DNA of 50,171 nt from Bacillota bacterium (GCA_023393165.1 JAEWMJ010000022.1:1-50171), one strand, 5' to 3'; shown: positions 43,101-50,171, numbered from the stretch's first letter. Notes: generated by a model from the letters alone, not told the origin. Program-made: numbers and translations.

Positions 43101-43748
43101 ACGTGTGTCTATATGGCCGTCGCCTTTTACTTTAACAATGGTGGTTGAACCCCACTCGGCCGCATAAATGTACCCGCTGCTGTCAATAGCCATCCCCCAG
43201 GGCGAATTAAGCGCTTCAGAGCCCCACCCGCCGTCCATTGAGCCGTCGCTGGTCCGTATCCTGTGGAGATAGCCGCGGCCACCTGAGCCGCTGTTGTCCG
43301 AATAGTATAAAAACGTTCCGGTGGAATCCAGCGCAAGGCCCCTGGGTTCAATAATGCCTCCCACAGAATAGCTGCCGTCACCTTGCATATTTGTATTTTT
43401 CCATACAACCTGGCCGCCGGAATTGAATTTGGTGATCGAGTAGTTGCCGGAATCTGTTGCGTATACGTTTCCCTGATTGTCCACCGCTACGCCATAAGGG
43501 CCGTACTGGGTGAAACCGCCGGCAAATGTAGAAATGTTCCCTGAAGCATTCATTTTCAATATGGTATGGGTTTGGTTGTCTGCAATGAAGATATCCCCTG
43601 TAGGACCTACGGCGACCGCATACGCGCCTATGTTTGTTCCATAGGTTTCTATGTAATCCGCCAAAGCCTGGCCCGGCATGGTCAGCAAAACCGCTGCAGT
43701 TAAAGCAAATAAAACAGCTGCATATAATAACTTCTTCATTTTTTTCAT
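37107..43748 (-). CDS. Giant multidomain LPQTG-anchored surface protein
   Basis: A 2213-residue protein, ATG with AGAAGGA upstream. In order: signal peptide (1-31), NHL-type beta-propeller repeats (about 35-300), an IPT/TIG domain (about 302-385), Ig-like Big_1 repeats (about 390-600), a parallel beta-helix with glycine-rich loops, a chitobiase-like C-terminal domain, a second beta-helix, another Ig-like domain, five repeats of about 95 residues (each with a W-D-V or W-D-T core), an InlB-B/Flg_new-like repeat, a Pro/Thr/Ser stalk (about 2050-2100), a membrane-proximal Ig-like domain and the sortase signal L-P-Q-T-G near residue 2180 with a hydrophobic helix and basic tail. It is probably an adhesin or carbohydrate-interacting protein, with expression tied to the two-component genes upstream. 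Confidence 0.88.
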   Translation of the reverse strand: MKKMKKLLYAAVLFALTAAVLLTMPGQALADYIETYGTNIGAYAVAVGPTGDIFIADNQTHTILKMNASGNISTFAGGFTQYGPYGVAVDNQGNVYATDSGNYSITKFNSGGQVVWKNTNMQGDGSYSVGGIIEPRGLALDSTGTFLYYSDNSGSGGRGYLHRIRTSDGSMDGGWGSEALNSPWGMAIDSSGYIYAAEWGSTTIVKVKGDGHIDTRFMGSEAYTAFNGPRGVAVDTAGNVYVADTTNSRIVRFDLTGNNLTVLGSGFDNPMGVALETNGAPNVIVADYHSGHVKRIYPRPVVTGISPASGPAAGGTTVTIYGQSLANPSRVYFGTQQATILNASNPGAITVVAPACGPGLLDVTVQGAHETSAVSASGRFDSIGPADSGKSTVAANPQTVMANGSNASTVTVTVMDSANQPLAGHTVTLSQNGNATVSPAGGTATNASGIATFTVTDTKAETVAFTAADTTDSVVLNQKPTVTFVAGPPAAISTEGGGVQTAAKNEIFTAPLQAKVVDANGNPVSGTTVTFTAPASGAGGSFMNGTNQDTATTNVGGIATSSTFTANGTVGSFTVTASVSGVGAAAGFSLKNTPGLPSNINWVVNDISDGPGSPSNVTLRYALEQAQNDIGDKITFGVSGTIILTSPLPVIHDYENLTIEGPGAGNLIISGSNQYRVFEVEGGTVSIGNLTIADGKTEGSRGTDGNWYNASTLVGNGGGGGGGAGAGGGLLVLDGSVTLQSVDFRNCQAVGGTGGAPGSGLLQLNSYGSGYGGTGGNDYKNTGGGEGGAPGTSSSRNGQSGGNGSDFAGGGGGGGVLTTGFGSPGPGGSGGFGGGDGGSGLGLSYAEGYAYPKGGAGGSGCGGALFADKGTVTVTDCTFSDNNALGGTGSSGMQGGNAYGGAVFVNAASVSFANSTFTGNSATGASGGTGTATSVYNRSGSIAVSGVTWDAGDSVYPLTAIPTAVPGEGSMLRSGSSITLTEATSGSIIYYTLDGSTPTTGSPSGSGSGTQVFISGSPGDRVTVKTLVTAPGFFDRTAEFGYTITGNVLTVNDFTDGPGSSSNITLRYALQQSQINNGLTIKFGASGAITLTSPLPRIGWDVAIDGAGQSVSISGNDRIRVFTVDSGNVAIKNLTIEHGLALGGNGTGGSGGGDGTGGGLLITGGSVAIDHTDFSNNKAQGGSGDTGGTGGDGLGGAIYVDAGSLTIQNSLFENNTAAGGTGGGSGGSNGNGIGAAIYNRNGTVTVPDNSNTFGTGSSVYNVALPAFELVWQTQPGDGVKDGALDTAPTLALKDACGNIVTGDNTSSVTISLTTPNGANLSGAAVTVAGGIATFSALSVDKTGAYTLTASCGSIASTASDPFTVYKNLVSVEAVAAITQVPNGTEKTAEKLGLPSLVVLVTNEGNVQADVAWDVASCSYDPDNISQQTFAVNGTVTLPDEVKNTNSVSLQTSISVAVNAAETTDKTLASINNPANITGLAHCADKTASAFGLPGGVTMVTNYGNVQANVAWDTASCSYDPANTAEQTFTVSGTAALPDGVINPDGVSLAVSASVTVNAGQLPTYKTLVSVSAPAAVTGVPSGSPKTAAGLGLPSKVTLVTDPGDVLGDVSWDVETCPYDPASGSPQSFTVGGTAALPQGLANTNNVSLSVTITVNTIAGIYDYFYGVIPPSNISGLPNGTQKTSAALGLPSKVVAEGGIMVDASWDVDSCAYDSSVTSAQTFTVNGTITLPAWLEDVFSIGNSISINVTVNAADAGSRTLQSVLAPPAVTGLTNGTAKTDSALGLPQTVPLQTDAGVVNAGVAWDVASSAYHPSTKTVQAFTVNGTISMPYGVVNPGKVDLHTTVNVTVDAAKYVLTILAGDGGTITQGSDGLYAVGTQIPITAAPDINYGFGGWNSSGGGTFADANNLSTTFTMPAAAATVRANFTPPRTVTDSPTGISIGGGINETAQLTVTPLAKDSTEYRALVAAMDNGGQGKALIFAFDISLEPGGSGQTYLGELTLALPVGAGYNGQTLMLLHYVNGTVEKYPGVAANGLLNVTVTHLSPFAVEVNEPESGPTPSIAPTASPTSAPSTTPTTSPTPAPSTTPAASPAPGNANSGPAITVSGMPDGGRLYVGGRARLVPSISGGTWIYNHSLLSLTKNSDGSVTIMGLKEGTTTMEYTIGYASVQIPVTILARGLPQTGQDFTPVFMLLILAGCVFTAAIGVSVKIKR

Positions 43749-43766
43749 AAACTTGTCCTTCTATTT

Positions 43767-43874
43767 TTACCCTATTACCTTCTTCTCAATTTCTAAAAAG
43801 AGAATCAGGCTCGTAACCAGAAGAATTGCTGCCAAGAGCATTATTATTTTGTGATTACGAATCGGAAAGCTCAT
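43767..43874 (-). CDS. 35-residue single-span membrane peptide before the surface protein
   Basis: ATG 43874 has a GGAGG five bases upstream. The peptide has a basic start (R-N-H-K), one hydrophobic helix (I-I-M-L-L-A-A-I-L-L-V) and an E-I-E-K-K end, as a small membrane protein would. It ends 18 bases before the surface-protein start, on the same strand, so the two should be co-transcribed. No relatives are known to me. Confidence 0.6.
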   Translation of the reverse strand: MSFPIRNHKIIMLLAAILLVTSLILFLEIEKKVIG

Positions 43875-44031
43875 AATAACCTCCATCCTGCCGCTCATAC
43901 AGCGTAAATTTCTCCAATGAAACGGTTGTGCCGTTCCGGCCTGTATATCATTGCCTGAAAAAAAGATATATAAATCTTATTTTCTCATTTATTTTACAAT
44001 ATTCCACTGAACCACCGCTGAACGGGTGCAA
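43875..44031. other. Leader region of the surface-protein transcript
   Basis: This stretch must contain the promoter of the microprotein and surface-protein genes. It includes an AT-rich TTTATATATC segment around 43970 on the minus strand, but no clear -35 partner. No coding potential is seen. Confidence 0.35.
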
Positions 44032-44066
44032 AAAAACGTCTAAAAACAAAAAATTTAGGCGTTTTT
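44032..44066 (-). terminator. Terminator of the two-component operon
   Basis: AAAAACGCCTAAA and TTTAGACGTTTTT pair with one mismatch on the minus strand and end in a U-run, 48 bases after the response regulator. Confidence 0.65.
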
Positions 44067-44113
44067 GAGAATTTCAGCCGGATTTGGGCTGTTATTATTT
44101 ATATATCTTATGT

Positions 44114-45202
44114 TTATTTCAAAAGTTTTTTAAATGCGGCGTCGGGTTCTGTTTTCAGTTTTTTTAATAAACCGTTCCTGTAAATCTCAAAGTATTTTAA
44201 AGCATGCATCCGCTCGTTGGACAGCAGCAGGGCTTCAATCAGAGCGTAATTCAGCTCCCGGTGGAATGGTGTATGCTGCAGGCCGGCCTTCAGCCATTTA
44301 GCCGTCTTCTGATAGTCGCCTGCGCCTTTATAATACCGTGCTATCCCAAGCAGAAGTTCCACAAACTGCTCCTCCAGCAGGAGCCGTTTTTCCCCCACCC
44401 AACCGTAATCCCAGCCGGAAAGGTATTCTCCCGTATACAGAGCCGCCGTTTCTTCATATTCCAGTATATTCTTTGCATCAGCTTCTCCGGCGGTTTCCTT
44501 AAAGCTGCAAAATTGCAGATAGTCGCAGGCTATGCCCTCCACCTCCAGCCTGTAATGGCCCCGGTCGTACCGGATGGATATCCGAATGCCGTAAGGAATC
44601 AATGCCTTTTTAACATTGTAAAGTGTGGTATTAAAATTTACGACGGCACGGTCCCCTTCAAAATCTTCCCAAAGACTGTCAAGAATTTTATTCCGGCTGA
44701 CGAACTGTCCTCTGCAGCCGGCCAGAAAGGCAAACAGTTCCTCCGCTTTTTCCGTGCGGAATCTGATTTCATCCACTCCGGCTTTCACGCAGAATTTGCC
44801 AAAGCATTGAACGGTCACTCTATCGGAAGAGACAGGAAGTTTTTTTTCTTGCATAATTCTTTGAAGTGTTTCATTCAGCCTTTCCGCCGGCACAGGCTTT
44901 AAAAGATAATCCAAAGCGTTTATGCGAAACGCCTCCACCGCATACTGGTTGTAAGCCGTCACAAAGACAATTGCTATGTTCCCTTGCAGGTCCAGGATGC
45001 GGCTGGCGAGTTCTATACCGTCCATATCCGGCATTTCAATATCCAGAAATACGGCGTCCGCCTTGTTTTCACCCAAGAACGCAAGCGCTTCCAGCGGATT
45101 GGTAAACGCTCCCTTTACCTCAGCCATCCCACTTGCCTCCAGCTGTTTTTTCAGCCTCTTAAGGGACAGCTGCTCGTCATCCACAATCAATGCCCTGATC
45201 AA
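44114..45202 (-). CDS. Response regulator with SARP-like winged helix and BTAD domain
   Basis: A 362-residue protein with a receiver domain (D-D-E at 8-10, phospho-acceptor D54 in F-L-D-I-E-M-P-D, K in L-L-K-P-V), then a winged helix (about residues 130-220) and a BTAD domain rich in TPR-like helices (about 225-362). The last is seen in E-E-T-A-A-L-Y-T-G-E-Y-L and H-R-E-L-N-Y-A-L-I. The start overlaps the end of the sensor kinase gene by four bases, so the pair is translationally coupled. It is the likely regulator of the surface-protein gene next door. This is an uncommon output domain for a two-component regulator. Confidence 0.85.
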   Translation of the reverse strand: MIRALIVDDEQLSLKRLKKQLEASGMAEVKGAFTNPLEALAFLGENKADAVFLDIEMPDMDGIELASRILDLQGNIAIVFVTAYNQYAVEAFRINALDYLLKPVPAERLNETLQRIMQEKKLPVSSDRVTVQCFGKFCVKAGVDEIRFRTEKAEELFAFLAGCRGQFVSRNKILDSLWEDFEGDRAVVNFNTTLYNVKKALIPYGIRISIRYDRGHYRLEVEGIACDYLQFCSFKETAGEADAKNILEYEETAALYTGEYLSGWDYGWVGEKRLLLEEQFVELLLGIARYYKGAGDYQKTAKWLKAGLQHTPFHRELNYALIEALLLSNERMHALKYFEIYRNGLLKKLKTEPDAAFKKLLK

Positions 45203-48200
45203 ATATGCTCACCTCCCAAAGGGATGCTGTAGGAGACTTCGGTTCCTTTCCCCAGCATACTCTCTATATTGATCCCTTTTCCATATAATTTTTTAAGCCT
45301 TCGGTCTATATTCCATAACCCTATGCCGCGGCCCGCTTCGTTTGTAAGCAGGCTTGCAAGCCTCTCCCGCTCAATCCCCTGGCCATCGTCCTTCACGGAA
45401 ATTTTAACTTCATTGGCAAACCGCTTTACGGATACGGTAACAGTCCCCCGGCCGCCTTTTTTCCGCAATCCATGGGTGACGGCGTTTTCCACCAGCGGCT
45501 GGATGGACAGCAAGGGTATCTTCATATTTACCGCGCTGTCAACATCAAACTCCACATGCAGCTGATCTCCAAACCGCGCCTTTTGGATTGTAAGGTAAGA
45601 CCGCACAAGGCTCAGCTCGTTTTCCAAGGAACCAGTGGATTCGAGATTTTTAAAGTCAAAGCAATAGCGCAAATAATTGGAAAATTCGTCAATCAGACGT
45701 TGTGCGCGTTCCAGCTCTCCGTCGCACAATGAAGAAATGGCGTTTAAGGTATTGAACAGGAAATGCGGCTTGATCTGCGCCTGCAAAAAGGCAAACTCCG
45801 CTGCCCTCGCCTGATCCGCAGCGGATTTCAGACCGGAAAGCGTCCTTACCCTGGCGAGGAGTTCCTCCGATTCATACGGCTTTGGCAGATAATCATTGGC
45901 TCCGGCCTCAAAGCCCAAGACGATATCCCCGGTCGCCGCCCTGGCGGTGAGCATCAATATGGGTAGTTCCAGGTAAGTTTTGCGCTCGCGGATTTTCCGG
46001 CACACATCGTAACCGGACAACTCCGGCATCATCACATCAAGTATGACCAAAGAATAGTCGTTCCGTTTTTCCAGTTCTTCCAGGGCGGCTCTGCCGCCGC
46101 CCAATGCCTTGACGCCATATCCGCCCAGCCGGAGGATAGACGCAGCGGCCTGCAAGTTCACCGCATCGTCGTCCACCAGCAGAATTTCGGAAGCTCCGTC
46201 CGTTGCATCCACACCTGCGGTGGGTTCTCCAAACGTAGCCGCTGCCTGCTGCGCCGTAATATCCGGCTCGCTTTCTTGGGGAATTGTGTCTATGATCTTT
46301 GGCGCGTCACCGGTTGCGGGAAGCGTAAAGTGAAACCGCGAGCCCTCTCCCAATTTTGATTTCACCCAAACGGCGCCGCCCATAAGCCCGACGAGCTGCT
46401 TTGTGATGGGGAGCCCCAGGCCCGTGCCGCCGTGCCTGCGTGTCAGTGAAGTGTCCACCTGCTCAAAAGATTTGAATATATCCTCCAGTTTGTCTTCCGG
46501 GATTCCTTCCCCGGTATCGCTCACGCAGACCTCCAGCATGTTTCCCGTTTTTTTAGCGGTGACCTTTACAGTACCCCTGACCGTGAATTTTACTGCGTTG
46601 CCCACAAGATTGTAAAGGATCTGTGCCACACGGTTCTCATCCGCCAGTACGGACGGCAGACTTTGGTTAACTTCATAGAGAATTTCAATATCTTTGGACC
46701 GGTTTAGCTGTGCAAAGACGTTCACGACGGTATGAATAAGACCCTCAATGTGTACCGGCCTTACATCCAGAAGGATATCCCCATTTTTGAGCTTGGAATA
46801 ATCCAGGATATCGTTTACCAGGTTGGCGAGCCGCCGGCTGCTGCCCACAACCACGGAAAGGTCGTTCTTCTGTTTTTCGTTCAGTTTGCCGCCGCTTCCC
46901 TGGAGCATAGCCTCCGTAATACCGAGGATGCCGCTCAAAGGCGTTCGAAGTTCGTGTGAAGTATTGGCAAGGAATTCATCCTTGAGCTTGTCCAGCTTCA
47001 GGAGCTTTTGAGACAGTGCTTTGACGTTTTTGTAGGATTCTGAAAACCGTCTGGCAAGAACAATAGGCTGTATAAACAGAATGATGAAGTACCCTATCTG
47101 GCCCATGTTGTTCTGAAACAGGATATCGCCCACCGTACATACAATAAGCGCAAGTACGACCAGAAGCAGCGGGAGGGCATCTTTTTTTCTTCCAAAGAAC
47201 GCCTTGGTTAGTATAACGATGCCATAGACGCCAATCAGAAGCTGCGCCGCTTCAATGATATAGAGCAACCGCGAGTAGAATGAAACCGGAGTCAGCAGGA
47301 TCAGCAGCGTCATAACTGCGGCATACGCAAAAGCCGCCCTCAGAAACTTCCTTGAACTTTCTTCCGGGAAAAACTCTCCCACGATGAAGGCTGCGCAGAC
47401 AGAAAACCAGCTCAGGGTAATATAATCAATCGCCATCATGGCTCCAAAGCTGATGGAAGGGATCAGGTGATAAATCAGTGTATCGCCGGTCACAGCCGTC
47501 CTGCCTGCCAGCAGAAGGCACATCAGGACAAAGTACAGGCCGCTTCTTTCCTCCCGCTGCCTCAGAAATACACCCATATAGTAAAAAGCCATGATTGCAA
47601 GGGCCCCAAGTAAAAATGAATCCAAAACCGCAGCGGCTTTGTCCATTTCCTCAATTTGTTCCGGCGTGCCCATGCTGACCGGATAAAGCATGCCGCCCTG
47701 GATGTATGTATAATTGGCAACCCGGACTATAATCTCAAAGCTCTGCCCGGAAGGCATAAATTCCACTGCCTGTGGTTTGCTTTGGGGGGTATAATGCTCC
47801 GGGTCAGTACCGGCTGTTCCATTGGAGGCAATCAGCTTGCCGTCTACGAACAGTTCATAGGCGGTTGAAACTGCGGGAATGCGCAGCGCGAGGATCTCAC
47901 CTGGCGGAGCGTTTACGATCTTGAGCGCATAAGTACCGAAGCCGAAGCTGGGCAGATTTTTTCCGTCTATTTTATAACTATTCCAGGCTCCGGGCAGATC
48001 CGCCGTTACATCGGGCGATGCTGCCGTAATCTCCTGAACGGTTAAAAAGCGGTTCCAGTAGAAATTCCATTCTCCGTCCAGGCTCAAAGCGCTGTCCTGT
48101 TTGGAAGCCCAGTTTTTAAGATCAAGCACGCCGTTTTCCACTTGAATTTGGCCGGAATTCCTCCCCGTAAGAATAAATAAGCAGGCAGCGGCTGCAACAA

Positions 48201-48300
48201 AAATCAGTACGGCCAGCACCAGCGTCAGCATACGTTTTTTATTTGAGGGGTCCCCGAAAACTTGAAAACTTATTGGGGTGCTTTTAATTGATTCCTTCAT
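45199..48300 (-). CDS. Hybrid sensor with two histidine-kinase modules (7TMR-DISM type)
   Basis: A 1033-residue protein: an N-terminal span, an extracellular beta-sandwich (about 50-210, W-N-F-Y-W and L-P-G-A-W typical of 7TMR-DISM sensors), seven spans (about 220-420), HisKA with S-H-E-L-R-T-P (histidine 449), an HATPase domain (D-T-G-E-G-I-P, G-G-T-G-L-G-L), a receiver domain (aspartate 755 in V-I-L-D-V-M-M-P) and a second kinase of the LytS type (Q-I-K-P-H-F-L-F-N, histidine 846) with its own HATPase (D-D-G-Q-G-I). It presumably senses a carbohydrate or small ligand outside. The first kinase may phosphorylate the internal receiver, which then gates the second kinase toward the response regulator. 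Confidence 0.88.
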   Translation of the reverse strand: MKESIKSTPISFQVFGDPSNKKRMLTLVLAVLIFVAAAACLFILTGRNSGQIQVENGVLDLKNWASKQDSALSLDGEWNFYWNRFLTVQEITAASPDVTADLPGAWNSYKIDGKNLPSFGFGTYALKIVNAPPGEILALRIPAVSTAYELFVDGKLIASNGTAGTDPEHYTPQSKPQAVEFMPSGQSFEIIVRVANYTYIQGGMLYPVSMGTPEQIEEMDKAAAVLDSFLLGALAIMAFYYMGVFLRQREERSGLYFVLMCLLLAGRTAVTGDTLIYHLIPSISFGAMMAIDYITLSWFSVCAAFIVGEFFPEESSRKFLRAAFAYAAVMTLLILLTPVSFYSRLLYIIEAAQLLIGVYGIVILTKAFFGRKKDALPLLLVVLALIVCTVGDILFQNNMGQIGYFIILFIQPIVLARRFSESYKNVKALSQKLLKLDKLKDEFLANTSHELRTPLSGILGITEAMLQGSGGKLNEKQKNDLSVVVGSSRRLANLVNDILDYSKLKNGDILLDVRPVHIEGLIHTVVNVFAQLNRSKDIEILYEVNQSLPSVLADENRVAQILYNLVGNAVKFTVRGTVKVTAKKTGNMLEVCVSDTGEGIPEDKLEDIFKSFEQVDTSLTRRHGGTGLGLPITKQLVGLMGGAVWVKSKLGEGSRFHFTLPATGDAPKIIDTIPQESEPDITAQQAAATFGEPTAGVDATDGASEILLVDDDAVNLQAAASILRLGGYGVKALGGGRAALEELEKRNDYSLVILDVMMPELSGYDVCRKIRERKTYLELPILMLTARAATGDIVLGFEAGANDYLPKPYESEELLARVRTLSGLKSAADQARAAEFAFLQAQIKPHFLFNTLNAISSLCDGELERAQRLIDEFSNYLRYCFDFKNLESTGSLENELSLVRSYLTIQKARFGDQLHVEFDVDSAVNMKIPLLSIQPLVENAVTHGLRKKGGRGTVTVSVKRFANEVKISVKDDGQGIERERLASLLTNEAGRGIGLWNIDRRLKKLYGKGINIESMLGKGTEVSYSIPLGGEHI

Positions 48301-48387
48301 CCCGCCGGTACCTTAAAGCTCCATTCAATCAGGCATACAGATTCATCACTTGGCTTCTGTTATTTTATTTATTCAGCCTTTTCACCA

Positions 48388-48416
48388 TAATACTACAAAT
48401 TCCAGCATCTTTCAAA
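48388..48416 (-). promoter_or_regulatory. Promoter of the two-component operon
   Basis: TTGAAA (48411-48416) and TATTAT (48388-48393) on the minus strand are separated by 17 bases, about 90 bases before the sensor gene. Confidence 0.6.
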
Positions 48417-48430
48417 AATAGAATTTATTT

Positions 48431-48808
48431 TGTACCCAAAAGGAACGGAGCCGAGCGCACGCCAAAGCGTGATGAAGCGAGAAAACGGAGTGACCGCCGC
48501 CGGTGGCGGAAACAGGGAACACAGTTTTCACTGAGCATGAGATAAGCACGAGCACAAGCATTCAAATAGCAACTTATGCGAAGTGCGAATCCATAGCGAA
48601 GTGCCGAAACCTTAGCGTTAGTTCACTGAGCATGGATAAATGCGAGCGTAAACACAAAAGAAAACTTACGCGAAGCATGAATCCGCAGCGAAGTGGGGCG
48701 CCGAAGGCGGAAGTTCGCTGAATGCGAGTTAAAGCGCAAGCGCCTGCTCATCGCCCTGACTTTCGAGCAGTGCGAATCCGCAATGAAGCGGAAATCCCTC
48801 TTTCTCCA
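48431..48808. repeat. Mosaic repeat C ending in a tRNA-Ser-like 3' end
   Basis: The longest copy of the family. It contains AAAGGAACGGAGCCG, CACTGAGCATGAGAT, GTGCGAATCCATAGCGAAG, GCGGAAGTTCGCTGAATGCG and GCCCTGACTTTCGAGCAGTG, and ends in GAAATCCCTCTTTCTCCACA. Blocks are shared with repeats A, B and D. GC-rich hairpins such as CCGCCGGTGGCGG lie between blocks. Frames across it are not convincing genes. Confidence 0.7.
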
Positions 48809-48848
48809 CAAAAAAGGGTGAACTATTTTTTATGGGTCATCCTTTTTT
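48809..48848. terminator. Terminator after repeat C
   Basis: AAAAAGGGTGA and TCATCCTTTTT pair with one wobble across an AT-rich loop and have U-runs on both strands. It also closes the surface-protein remnant on the minus strand. Confidence 0.6.
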
Positions 48849-48917
48849 AATATAAAAACAGGCACGGTGCCTGTTCCTCCTCAAATAGCGAGGGCGTGCG
48901 TTTCAATCGGATAAATT

Positions 48918-49997
48918 TTAACTCTTTGTCTTCTTCCTGTAGATCATAATAATCACTACAACAACCACACATCCTGCCAAAATTATCAGCAGCCAAGTAA
49001 GCCACGTGCCTTGCCCGCTCTGCGCCAAGGCCGCCGGGGTGGCAGCCTGCTCTTCCACCGCCACAGCGGAGGGTGAGGCGGAGGCGGATTCCGAAGGAAT
49101 GGAAGTTGCCAATGCAGTCTCCGTTTCCGTGGGGACCGCAGTTGGAGCAAGCGTTTCTGCGGAGGGCTCTGTCGGCGTTGCCGTGGGTCTGGCTGTTGGC
49201 GTTGCCGTGGGTGTGGCAGCGGGCCGCGCGCTTATGGTCAGCGTTATATTTACGTCCTCCCACCCAACGGTATAGTGCAGCGCAGTCTTTCCGCTGTTCA
49301 GCGCGGTCACCGTATAGCTGCCGTCCGCATTTTGCGTGATTTTTACCATGTTTGCATCATTGTACCACGTGCCGCCTGCCCTGCCGGGCGTCCAGGTGAC
49401 GCGTCCGCCCGTGTACATTGTGTAACTGCCCGGCAGCCCGGGTATGCCCAGATTTTCGGCCGCAGGGCCGGCGGATGTTGGCGCTGGCGTCGTCGTTGCC
49501 GTTGGCGCAGGTTCGGGGGATGGCGTAGGCGTTGGCTTGGCTGTGCCTAACTGTGCCACGGCGTATTGGCTGAAATGGCTCGTTTCAAACACAAGCCAGC
49601 CATCCTGCGCTGTGAAGTTCATATCGGTCAGCGTGTTGGTGTTGGGGTCGTACCAGTGGTTGCCGCTGAAGCCGTCCGGGATCTTGATTTTAACCTTGAT
49701 GGTACCCGTAGAGTCCGTGATGGGGTTTCCGTTCTGATCCAGCAGCTTAAGGTCGTAAATCACCAAGCCCTGATTGCCGCCTACCAGCCCCTGAACCGCC
49801 GTATAACTGTCGCTGCCCGATGGAACGGTATCGCTGCCCACCAAAACGCTGGTGACGCCGGCGGGCAGGTTTGCGTTTGTAAGGTCAAACTCCACGGTAT
49901 CCGGAGCGTTCTTTATAATATCCGGGAGCGCGATTCCATCACCAAACTACACTGCTTCTGCACCATTTTTCCAGTAAATCTTATAAGCTTTATCCAT
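48918..49997 (-). pseudogene. Surface-protein C-terminus interrupted by an amber codon
   Basis: An ATG at 49997 with an AAGGAAGG-like site opens a frame that meets TAG at codon 17 (49947-49949) and then stays open for more than 340 codons. After the stop come an Ig-like region, a Pro/Thr stalk, a membrane-proximal domain related to that of the giant protein (G-G-T-W-Y-N-D and H-Y-T-V-G-W), a second Ala/Thr/Pro-rich stalk, a sortase-like L-A-Q-S-G, a hydrophobic helix and a basic tail. There is no signal peptide. It looks like the 3' part of a large adhesin gene truncated at its 5' end. Expression from a GTG at 49895 is possible but would lack export. Confidence 0.65.
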
Positions 49998-50050
49998 CTC
50001 CTAAATCCTTCCTATTTACCTTCAATACGTTTCTTGTTTTATAAAATCAT

Positions 50051-50171
50051 AACCACCCGTCAAACGGGTGGTTTGCACTAAGCCTATAAGGCTTTGTTAC
50101 TGGCTAGCGTCTCAAGGCGCTGGCTTTCTCTTTGCTCAAGCCCACTGTGCCTTTGCTTGTTTGAGATTCCA
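50051..50171. mobile_element. One end of an IS200/IS605-type element
   Basis: AACCACCCGT and ACGGGTGGTT form a perfect ten-base-pair hairpin with a three-base loop (50051-50073), followed by AAGCCT/AGGCTT (50080-50094) and GCTAGCG/CGCTGGC hairpins. Such subterminal hairpins are recognised by Y1 transposases, and this sequence style is familiar from Firmicutes IS605 elements carrying TnpB. The body lies beyond the window edge. Confidence 0.6.

Noticed and set aside
48918..49997. Amber codon read as pyrrolysine
   Set aside because: No pyl genes are visible and the protein lacks a signal peptide, so truncation is the simpler explanation.

Overview
The window looks like a piece of a Gram-positive, anaerobic Firmicutes (Clostridia-type) chromosome, probably from an uncultured lineage. 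The evidence is strong GGAGG ribosome binding sites, an LPXTG sortase-anchored surface protein, YesM/YesN-type sugar sensing, a CCA-encoding tRNA-Ser end and Firmicutes-style integrative-element genes. No species can be named from the sequence. Base composition changes sharply near 30 kb: the left 30 kb is AT-rich or intermediate and the right 20 kb is clearly GC-richer, so the window is a mosaic.

Region 1 (1-10.4 kb) is the right part of an integrated plasmid-like element. A minus-strand accessory array carries small zinc proteins, an LPD28-like protein, a PBECR4-type nuclease preceded by a highly structured non-coding RNA, a repeat protein, a ParM/ParR-type partition pair and a stand-alone Spo11/Topo VI-A-like protein (Topo mini-A). 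It ends in an immunity-type switch with divergent XRE regulators and three palindromic operators, then a tyrosine integrase and a tRNA-Ser 3' fragment (attR). The left end lies outside the window.

Region 2 (10.4-12.4 kb) is debris: mosaic repeats bounded by tRNA-Ser 3'-end sequence, a frameshifted membrane protein and a broken coiled-coil gene.

Region 3 (12.4-18.6 kb) is a minus-strand cluster of NosL, NosD, NosY and NosF, a 110-residue membrane protein, a membrane-anchored linalool dehydratase/isomerase-like protein and a 30-residue membrane peptide. There is no NosZ. This is one of the two strongest candidates for an undescribed system: a Nos-type maturation machine apparently paired with an LDI-like enzyme.

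Region 4 (18.6-29.6 kb) is a sugar or polyol operon: a YesN-type response regulator, a short YesM-type kinase, a degenerate (probably ATPase-dead) paralogue of RbsA, then an RbsB/RbsA/RbsC-type transporter, an esterase, a zinc-dependent polyol dehydrogenase and a PfkB kinase. A likely regulated promoter precedes the binding-protein gene.

Region 5 (30-36.5 kb) is a compact RiPP-like locus. A STAND-ATPase regulator with a SARP-like C-terminus is divergent from a PqqD-like/M50 protease fusion, a radical SAM enzyme, a Nif11/NHLP-like precursor with a hydrophobic Ile/Ala/Val core, and a small zinc protein. Direct repeats upstream of the operon could be the regulator's binding site. This is the other strong candidate.

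Region 6 (36.6-50.2 kb) holds an IS1182-type transposase remnant, more tRNA-end-bounded repeats, a 2213-residue LPQTG surface protein preceded by a 35-residue membrane peptide, a two-component system with a dual-kinase hybrid sensor, a surface-protein gene interrupted by an amber codon, and one end of an IS200/IS605-type element.
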